Source: Fonsecaea monophora
Taxonomy: Eukaryota; Ascomycota; Eurotiomycetes; Chaetothyriales; Herpotrichiellaceae
DNA: 64,000 nucleotides
NCBI RefSeq assembly: GCF_001642475.1
Contig: NW_019173981.1
Coordinates: 1 to 64,000 of the forward strand
Direction: 5' to 3'
Shown in pieces: positions 57,316-64,000 of the stretch. The position numbers and the translations under genes were made by a program. Within the stretch, counting starts at the first letter, position 1. Every line of letters starts with the position of its first letter. The notes under the pieces were generated by a model. It was not told the origin of the DNA, did not search any database, and saw only the letters and a list, made by a program, of their open reading frames with translations.

Positions 57316-58474
57316 ATGGTCCTCCACAACCCGAACAACTGGCATTGGGTCAACAAAGACGCTGGCCCCTGGGCCAAAGACTACCTAGACACAGAAGTCA
57401 AGAAGGTTTCGGCGGAAGAAAATGGTGTGTCAGCAAAGATCACCAGATTGATCTCCATGGACGGTGATGTGGAAGTGAGCCAGCGGAAGGGAAAAGTCAT
57501 CACAATCTTTGATGTTGCATTACAATTAGAATATGAAGGTACACCACTCCGTTGCATGTAAACGTGAGAAGAGGTTGCTCATTTGTGACCAACAGGCAAA
57601 ACGGAAGAAGGTACCGATGTCAGTGGGAGCATCAGAGTCCCTGAATGTGCATATGACACCCAGCCAGATGACTATGTGGTATGTACTCGTGTTGCGGCAT
57701 CATGCAAAATTCTGCTCAGGACACGACTGACAACTTGTGCAGTTTGAAATTGATATATACTCGGAGAAGAAAGAGAAACAGCCCGTTAAAGACCTTGTCC
57801 GATCGAAGTTGGTTCCTCAACTTCGACAAGTGTTTGCTAAATTCGGGCCTGCCCTGATTGAAGAGCATGGAAAAGACCTTCAGCACGCTCCTGGCTCTAA
57901 CCCTTCGAGCGGTTTCGCAACTCCCACGTGGCATCCCGAAAAAGAACGGAAGCCTCTGTCTCCTGCCCCGACAACAACTTCCACAAGCGGCAAATCGTCC
58001 GTCAATACGACTACTGTCACTGCCACGGACGAATTTCGGACTACTGCGGAAGAGATGTACCAGACATTTACCGACCCCCAACGACTCGCGGCATTCACTC
58101 GTGCGCCTCCTCGACTATTCGAAGGCGCCAAGGTGGGCGGGAAGTTCTCCATCTTTGACGGCAATGTCACTGGAGAGTTTGTCGAACTGCAGCCGCCCAA
58201 GAAACTTATTCAGAAATGGAGATTAGCGCAGTGGCCGGAAGGACACATGAGCACTCAGGAAATTTTCTTCGACCAGAACGATGTTGACCGAGTAACTAAT
58301 ATGCGTGTGACCTGGACTGGGGTGCCGGTAGGGCAAGAGGAGGTGGTCCAGAGAAACTGGGAAGGCTACTACGTTCGCAGCATCAAGCAGACCTTTGGGT
58401 ATGTCTTACACACTGACTGAGATGTTTGTGAACGTCTTGCTAACTATATGATCAGCTTTGGAACCATACTATAG
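57316..58474 (+). CDS. AHA1: Aha1, activator of Hsp90 ATPase
   Basis: Four exons (57316-57538, 57596-57678, 57743-58398, 58456-58474) encode 326 aa. The N-terminal Hsp90-binding domain begins with the NNWHWVNKDAGPWAKDYL signature. After a Ser/Thr/Pro linker, the AHSA1/START-like domain begins about residue 190 (TAEEMYQTFTDPQRLAAFTRAPP) and ends IKQTFGFGTIL. The last exon adds only six residues plus the stop. It stimulates Hsp90 ATPase activity in the cytosol. Confidence 0.97.
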
Positions 58475-59102
58475 GTTGCTATCGCTCGACGGGCTTTCAA
58501 GCTGCATTTTATATCAAGCAAGGCGACCGGAGTGATGAGGATCGGCCAGCAATTGCATACATATTCTTGGTGACTTTGTACCATTCTAGACTTCTTGGGT
58601 TGGAAAAGGTCCAAGACGACGAGCCCACGCAAGGACAAGATTTGATAACGATTGAACGCAATACTATACGAAAAGTAAGATCAAAACATGTTTCGATCCG
58701 GATGTTTTCTTTAGCTGTGTTTTTCCAGGTTCTTGTTATCCCCACGATCGAATCAGTGTTTTTCTGTGATTGTGTGGCTGCAGGGAACAGGGGGCGAAGA
58801 GATGAAGGGACAAGCATCATGATATGCACGACAAGTTTTCCCATAACGTCATTTCACCCCCTCAACAGCCGCCAACTTGGATCATTGACATGAAGAGAGA
58901 TATGCACCGCCACACTTTCGTCTCCTTTGCGACTATTTGTTTGTTGTGCTTCTGACCTGTCTGCAGCTTTTCGCTTAACCTGCTAGCCTCTGCTGCTGAA
59001 GCCTCTCGAGTGTTTGCAATTTGGCTCGGGTCTATTCGAGTGTGCCTGAACGCCATAGTATATCACTGGGTGGCAGGGTGAACTGAAGCAGCAGTGGCCA
59101 TC
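58475..59102. other. Intergenic region
   Basis: Between Aha1 and the DUF726 gene, same strand. No coding content recognised. Confidence 0.55.
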
Positions 59103-62100
59103 ATGGCTGAACAACCCGCTTCCGAGCTGGCTGCCAAAGCCCAGGCGAACAGTGCGGACGAGACGGACCTCGCCAGCATCCTAGACCCAGCTCAACGTGC
59201 CGATCTCACACTCCTCATCGCCAGCGTGACCGAGTCAATGCGCAAAGTGATTCTTGACAACTTCAGCTCAACAGCAGGGCTAGACAAGACGCTTCTTCGT
59301 GAAGGTATGACGGAGGACGAAAAGATGATGGCGGTGGACCCAGCCAACGTCGACGTCTCTGCCTATGACCGCGAACGTAAGATGAAGGCGGAAATCGACA
59401 AGGATTTGGCGACTTTGAAGATGAAGAACCTCAAGAAAGATTCTCTCAAGGCCTTTGACGAATGGCGTGAGCAAGTCATCCTGCGGGTTGGCCAAGTCGT
59501 CAACAGTGAACGCACTGCCCAGGAACAGGTTCGGAAGGGTGCCAAAGCTGCCTTGTCAAGGCCCCAAGTGCCAACGACCACCGGGAAAGTCATGGAGGTT
59601 GGGTCTAGGGTTGTCAATCTGAAATTTAAAGACCTGTTCCCGCCCACCAAAACTCCGTTGACGAAACTGCCTATGGACAAGCGAACGCTGGTTCTTCATT
59701 CTCTGCTGCTTCTGCTCCTGTCTCTGGAGCACTACACTGCCTACTCTCGGATCCTGCTGCTCAACCTGACGTCGTCTTTGAAGCTACCCCTGAAGACTTT
59801 TGAGCAGGACGAGTATGCAACGGCCAAAGGCTTACTCGAAGCAGCTAAAGAGCTGACCGCTGACGAGGAAAAGATGAGGAAGATCAAGGAGAATGAAGAG
59901 ACCCGGAAGTGGAGAGTTCGCTATGCGACGGCGGCTGGGGCGGCAGTCCTTGGTGTCACTGGTGGGATGGCCGCCCCTCTGGTGGCTGCAGGCGTCGGCT
60001 CTGTCATGGGCGGGCTCGGACTTGGTGCTACATCCGCGGCCGCCTATCTGGGCTCTGTGGCCGGGAGTGCCGTCCTCGTTGGTGGACTGTTTGGTGCGTA
60101 TGGTGGGCGTATGACCGGTCAGATGATGGACTCGTACGCGCGCCAAGTGGAAGACTTTCAGTTCCTGCCTGTCCATGGCAGTAGCGAGAAGAAGACCAGC
60201 GAGGACGAAGCTCAAGGTGCCCAAGAAGCTAGCGAACACGACCATAAACTTCGCGTCACCCTGGGCATCTCTGGTTGGTTGACCGAGAAAGAGGAGGTGG
60301 TCAAACCGTGGCGTTCCTTAGGGACGGGCGCCGAAGTCTTTGCATTGAAATACGAACTGGAGGCGCTGCTGAACCTGGGAAATGCCATGAACGGCATGGT
60401 CCAGTCGGCCGCTTGGGGGTACGCACAGAAGGAGATCATCTCGCGGACCATCTTCGCAGAACTTGCTGCAGCGATGTGGCCAATGGCCTTGATGAAGGTC
60501 GCCAGAGTCATTGACAACCCCTTCAGTGTTGCCAAAAGCCGTGCCGATAAGGCAGGCGAGGTTCTGGCAGATGCCCTGGTCAATCGCGCCCAAGGTGAGC
60601 GACCCGTCACTCTCATCGGCTACTCGCTTGGAGCCCGCGTCATCTACACCTGTCTCATGAACCTGGCGAAGAGAAAGGAATTTGGGATCGTTGAGAATGC
60701 GGTCATGATCGGTTCGCCAACGCCCAGTGATACCAGCGACTGGAGAATCCTGCGCAGCGTCGTCGCTGGCAGGCTGGTCAATGTCTTCTCCGTCAACGAT
60801 TACGTCCTCGGATTCATGTACCGCACGTCAGCCATCCAGTACGGCGTGGCTGGACTGCAGAAGGTGGAGGGTCTGAGCGCCGTCGAAAACTTTGACGTCT
60901 CGGAGGATATCAGAAGCCACCAGCGCTACCGCTATCTGATCGGCGCAATCCTCAAGAAAATCGGGTTCGAGGATATCGACATGGCCGCTGTGGAACGGGA
61001 ACGACAGGAGCTGGTGGAGATGGAAAAGGAGGAGGAGAAGCAGTCTGTTGCTGCTCGGAACAGATGGTTGATGCGAAGGGAGTCACATGGCGGCAAGGTA
61101 GACGAGGCCGCCGAGGGAGAAGAAGAGGCCGAAGAGCTGGAAAAGAAGATCCAAGAACAGACCAAGAAGAGCCTGGTCACCCGGGCGATCGAGTATTTCT
61201 ACGTACCCAGTGTGCCAGCCGCGAAAGATGCGCAGAAAGCTGCCGCCAATCTCCAAAAGTCTGGACAAGATCCCGGCCAGGTTGGCGATGTTGCAGGTCA
61301 AACGGCCAAAGGTGCTCCGGCTGCGACAGAGAGCTATGCCACCTATATCTACAAGCATCTGCCGAGTATGCCACATATCAACCGATCCAGTCCCAGCACG
61401 ATCCAGAGGCCGGACACTACCGACACCAGCAAACTAACCGACGAAGCAACCAAAGGAGCAGAGGCAGCAACAAGCCAAACTCAAAGCTACGTCCAGCAAG
61501 CCTCGCAATATCTGCCTTCTCTGGCCAGCATCACGTCTCTTCCAGGCACCGGCAAGAAGAAATCCCGTGCACCCCCTAAACTTGCGACAGCAAAGGCGAC
61601 GGACTCTGCCAACAAGGCAGCAGAGACTACCATCGCCGCCGCCAAAGGCACAGCAGGCACAGTATCCGACGCGGTCGCACCGACTGTCAAAAATACATTG
61701 AATCCCAAGGATAATCCGGCAGTAAAGTCGGCCAACCGGGCCACTCGTGAGGCTCCAATAATCCATCAAGCAAAAGATCGCACGCCGGCGCCAGTCCGGG
61801 ATATAACGGGTGACGTAGTTGAAGCGGCAGGCACGACGGTGCAGAATACGGCTCAGAGTGTGCAAAGCGGGCTGGATACTGCGATGTTGAAAGCAGACGA
61901 GACGGGCAAAACAGCACAAGGCGCACCAGCAACAGGTAAAAATACAGCGGATGCTGCTGTCCAGAGTGCGACGAAGACAGGGCAGAGCTACACGTCCAGA
62001 GCAGCGGCATATCTACCGAGCATGTCGAGTATGGGGTTTCGGGGGCCAGTCAACAAGGATCGGAAGAGACCACCACCGCCGAAACTCGCAAAGAGGTCGT

Positions 62101-62936
62101 CCGATCGCTCAAAGGAGAGTTTCACCACCAAGCCAGTAGAAGAAAGACCAGGACTGGAGAAGAGATCGTCAGGAATCAAATCACCACCCAAGCTCGATAG
62201 GATTTCTTCTGGAGTCAAGTCACCACATCTCCCAACACTGGACAGAACTCCTTCCGGTGTGAAATCCCCTCCCGCCAAACTGGATCGCCTTCCTTCTGGC
62301 GTCAAGTCACCATCTCTTCCGAAATTGGACAGAACCCCTTCTGGTGTGAAATCTCCTCCAGCGAAACTCGATCGTCCTCTGTCTGGGATCAAGTCCCCCC
62401 AGCTTAAACTCGTCCCGTCGGGGTCAGGGGTTCCCACTCCGCCTACTTCAGTCCCGACACCGAGTCTCATACGGCAAGTCAGCAGTGGTGTGCGATCGCC
62501 GCCACCAAAGCTGGGACCGCGGAAGAGCTCCAGTCAACAGGTTCAAGTCCCCGCCGCCCCGACTCCTACAGCCATCGGCGAGAGGCTGGCTAGTCTCTCC
62601 CAGGATGCCACAGCGGCGGCTAAGCGGGCTGGGAATGCTGCCACAGGCACGATGACGGGGAGCGCCAGACAAGGAGAGAATTCCACAAAGTATACAGATG
62701 CGCAGAATCAGAGAGGAGCTCAACACATTTCAAGTCCGGTAGCCACGCCTTCTATCCCTGACCGAGGCACTGCTCCTACAGCTGGCGTCGGTTCTACGTC
62801 GGGCATTGCCTCATCGGCCACGAATGCAGCGGGCAAGACAAGCGAGGTTGGCAGGAACGCAGCAGACAGCGCTATGAGGACTGGTGGTGGTCTGGTCTCA
62901 GGCCTAGGACGGACAGTTGGATTTGGAAGAAGTTGA
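59103..62936 (+). CDS. DUF726/TMCO4-like membrane-associated alpha/beta-hydrolase fold protein
   Basis: Single exon, 1277 aa from the ATG at 59103. Residues ~1-270 are helical. A Gly/Ala-rich hydrophobic region follows (GAAVLGVTGGMAAPLVAAGVG... LGSVAGSAVLVGGLFGAYGG), likely two or more membrane helices. The DUF726 core (~380-640) contains a nucleophile-elbow motif GYSLGA and is typical of TMCO4 and yeast YFL034W/Mil1-like proteins. The C-terminal ~550 residues are low-complexity and repetitive: three copies of a YLPSM-type motif and a tandem LDRxPSGVKSPP repeat. Catalytic activity is unproven in the family; a role in Golgi/endosomal trafficking is suggested for yeast relatives. Confidence 0.88.
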   Translation: MAEQPASELAAKAQANSADETDLASILDPAQRADLTLLIASVTESMRKVILDNFSSTAGLDKTLLREGMTEDEKMMAVDPANVDVSAYDRERKMKAEIDKDLATLKMKNLKKDSLKAFDEWREQVILRVGQVVNSERTAQEQVRKGAKAALSRPQVPTTTGKVMEVGSRVVNLKFKDLFPPTKTPLTKLPMDKRTLVLHSLLLLLLSLEHYTAYSRILLLNLTSSLKLPLKTFEQDEYATAKGLLEAAKELTADEEKMRKIKENEETRKWRVRYATAAGAAVLGVTGGMAAPLVAAGVGSVMGGLGLGATSAAAYLGSVAGSAVLVGGLFGAYGGRMTGQMMDSYARQVEDFQFLPVHGSSEKKTSEDEAQGAQEASEHDHKLRVTLGISGWLTEKEEVVKPWRSLGTGAEVFALKYELEALLNLGNAMNGMVQSAAWGYAQKEIISRTIFAELAAAMWPMALMKVARVIDNPFSVAKSRADKAGEVLADALVNRAQGERPVTLIGYSLGARVIYTCLMNLAKRKEFGIVENAVMIGSPTPSDTSDWRILRSVVAGRLVNVFSVNDYVLGFMYRTSAIQYGVAGLQKVEGLSAVENFDVSEDIRSHQRYRYLIGAILKKIGFEDIDMAAVERERQELVEMEKEEEKQSVAARNRWLMRRESHGGKVDEAAEGEEEAEELEKKIQEQTKKSLVTRAIEYFYVPSVPAAKDAQKAAANLQKSGQDPGQVGDVAGQTAKGAPAATESYATYIYKHLPSMPHINRSSPSTIQRPDTTDTSKLTDEATKGAEAATSQTQSYVQQASQYLPSLASITSLPGTGKKKSRAPPKLATAKATDSANKAAETTIAAAKGTAGTVSDAVAPTVKNTLNPKDNPAVKSANRATREAPIIHQAKDRTPAPVRDITGDVVEAAGTTVQNTAQSVQSGLDTAMLKADETGKTAQGAPATGKNTADAAVQSATKTGQSYTSRAAAYLPSMSSMGFRGPVNKDRKRPPPPKLAKRSSDRSKESFTTKPVEERPGLEKRSSGIKSPPKLDRISSGVKSPHLPTLDRTPSGVKSPPAKLDRLPSGVKSPSLPKLDRTPSGVKSPPAKLDRPLSGIKSPQLKLVPSGSGVPTPPTSVPTPSLIRQVSSGVRSPPPKLGPRKSSSQQVQVPAAPTPTAIGERLASLSQDATAAAKRAGNAATGTMTGSARQGENSTKYTDAQNQRGAQHISSPVATPSIPDRGTAPTAGVGSTSGIASSATNAAGKTSEVGRNAADSAMRTGGGLVSGLGRTVGFGRS
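62161..62400 (+). repeat. Tandem LDR-PSGVKSPP coding repeat
   Basis: Six imperfect units of about 14-15 codons, with core S-G-[VI]-K-S-P-P, lie within the DUF726 gene tail. Alternating units resemble each other more closely (PPAKLDR versus LPKLDR types), which suggests expansion by two-unit duplication. The Ser-Gly-Val-Lys-Ser-Pro core is a plausible proline-directed phosphorylation array (inference). Confidence 0.85.
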
Positions 62937-64000
62937 TCAGGATCGGCAATGTAATGCAGTGGTGAGGAGCTGGGATCAAACGAGAATGGCTTCAGGCCAC
63001 CGAGAGATATCCAGATGGACGGCTTTGAGAGGGAACATGTCCGAAGAGTATGTACCACTTTGAATATGGACCTGTGGATATTCTATCCAAGCCTTGGTCG
63101 ACCGACACCTGTTGATCTTGATCCAATCCTCTATTTCGCTATACAGTTGTCACCAACAATCACACACACATACTTACCACGCATGGATGTATGTATAGGA
63201 GGAATATCCCAACCACTGACCCACTTCCAGACACTTCCTCCCTCTCCACGTCCTCTCCTGTCGAAAGAATCTTGGCGTGAAACAATCACGATATACCGCC
63301 AGAATAGGCAAGTATTCCACCAACACCACCACCACCACCACCAGCCAGCACCTAAGTCACTTGACTACCTACTGCATGTGAAGATGTGAAGATTCAAAAA
63401 TACCCACCCATATATATTACACCACCGAAAAAATCCAGCAAGAATCGCAAAGACCCCTACTTTGAGAAAGAGACTGAAAAAAAAAGAGTCAACAACACAC
63501 ACACACAATAACAAAGTGAGAGAAAGAGACTTGTAGAGTCAACAAAAAAGCGATGGACAAAAAAATGGGTTTCAAAGTAGGCGAACCTCCGGAATCGAAC
63601 ACCTTCCGAACCTTCGAACATTCGAACCTCCTCCTACGGCGATTATGCGGAAAAAACACTGCCTCCCTCTGGGGACGGCGGGTTTCACTTACCATCCACC
63701 TCCTAAGTAAATAGGGGCTGGGTGGAAAAGTTTTTTTGGTGCGGAATATAAACGTCCAGGAGAGGGTGGAGGGAAGGAGCGAGGGATATGATCATGGAGC
63801 ACATATGTGCGTTATGGTCCATGGGTAGATCAAATCATGGTAGAATCTTATGGAAACTCTTCAACGGGGACTGAATGAGAGAAGGGAAGGAATGAATGCA
63901 TCCAGATATGTCGCCCTGGTCGTTATTATCCATGCTATGACAGCGTGTATTTGTTCTTGTACAGCCATGTCTCCCGTGTTCCATATCTCATGTGTCCATG
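62937..64000. other. Terminal non-coding stretch
   Basis: 3' flank of the DUF726 gene. Contains a short CAC/CCA run at about 63318-63343 and A-rich segments near 63420-63560. No gene recognised to the end of the window. Confidence 0.6.

Noticed and set aside
63580..63660. tRNA-like T-loop sequences (GTTCGATTCC and TTCGAATG on the minus strand)
   Set aside because: No matching A-box, acceptor pairing or cloverleaf could be formed around them.
1..64000. Secondary-metabolite cluster, CRISPR array or intact transposon
   Set aside because: No PKS, NRPS or terpene-cyclase core gene, no regularly spaced repeats, and no transposase or reverse-transcriptase motifs were seen.

Overview
The window is nuclear DNA from a filamentous ascomycete (Pezizomycotina). 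Genes are spaced about 0.3-1.5 kb apart on both strands. Most introns are 49-85 nt with GT...AG ends and CTRAY-type branch points. The recognisable proteins (Eaf3, Aha1, Bos1, Om14, Nkp2/Cnl2, FBPase, a GYF-domain protein, a TMCO4/DUF726 protein, an Mtr-like amino acid permease) have fungal architectures. No rRNA, tRNA, CRISPR array or intact transposon was found. All splice models were read by eye from splice signals, reading-frame phase and family knowledge; none is transcript-supported.

Left end (0-12 kb). This accessory-looking stretch holds a 30-nt perfect palindrome, a decayed coding relic and, on the minus strand, two large protease genes in tandem. One is a 1133-aa TPR-CHAT protein with an intact His/Cys pair. 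The other is a caspase-like (peptidase C14) gene whose reading frame appears to be spliced onto an upstream ~244-aa beta-rich domain. I infer that domain to be gasdermin/RCD-1-like from size, strand pattern and protease context, not from a database hit. If this is right, the locus encodes a pore-former-protease fusion next to a second protease, a plausible regulated-cell-death or allorecognition module. Another degraded gene follows at 10.6-11.1 kb.

Middle (12-33 kb). A 2-oxoglutarate/Fe(II) oxygenase is transcribed divergently from a hydantoinase/DUF917 fusion. Next come a 1525-aa GYF-domain protein, a Baeyer-Villiger-type flavin monooxygenase with a C-terminal membrane anchor, the SNARE Bos1 (whose first coding exon is only the ATG), the mitochondrial outer-membrane protein Om14, and a six-exon amino acid permease.

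Right half (33-64 kb). A bifunctional PFK-2/FBPase-2 is followed by a Cys-rich unknown protein, a weakly supported multi-exon unknown gene and a 1225-aa coiled-coil protein. Then come an eight-exon sugar porter, fructose-1,6-bisphosphatase and the kinetochore protein Nkp2. PFK-2/FBPase-2, the sugar porter and FBPase lie within 17 kb and all act on hexose flux. Eaf3 (chromodomain plus MRG, 322 aa when spliced canonically) has an exceptional 2259-nt intron. That intron is open in frame with the upstream exon for 699 codons and carries a Zn2Cys6-like Cys pattern, so it may be a nested gene, an alternative long isoform, or an exonised insertion. Aha1 and a DUF726/TMCO4-like protein with a repetitive C-terminal tail close the window.
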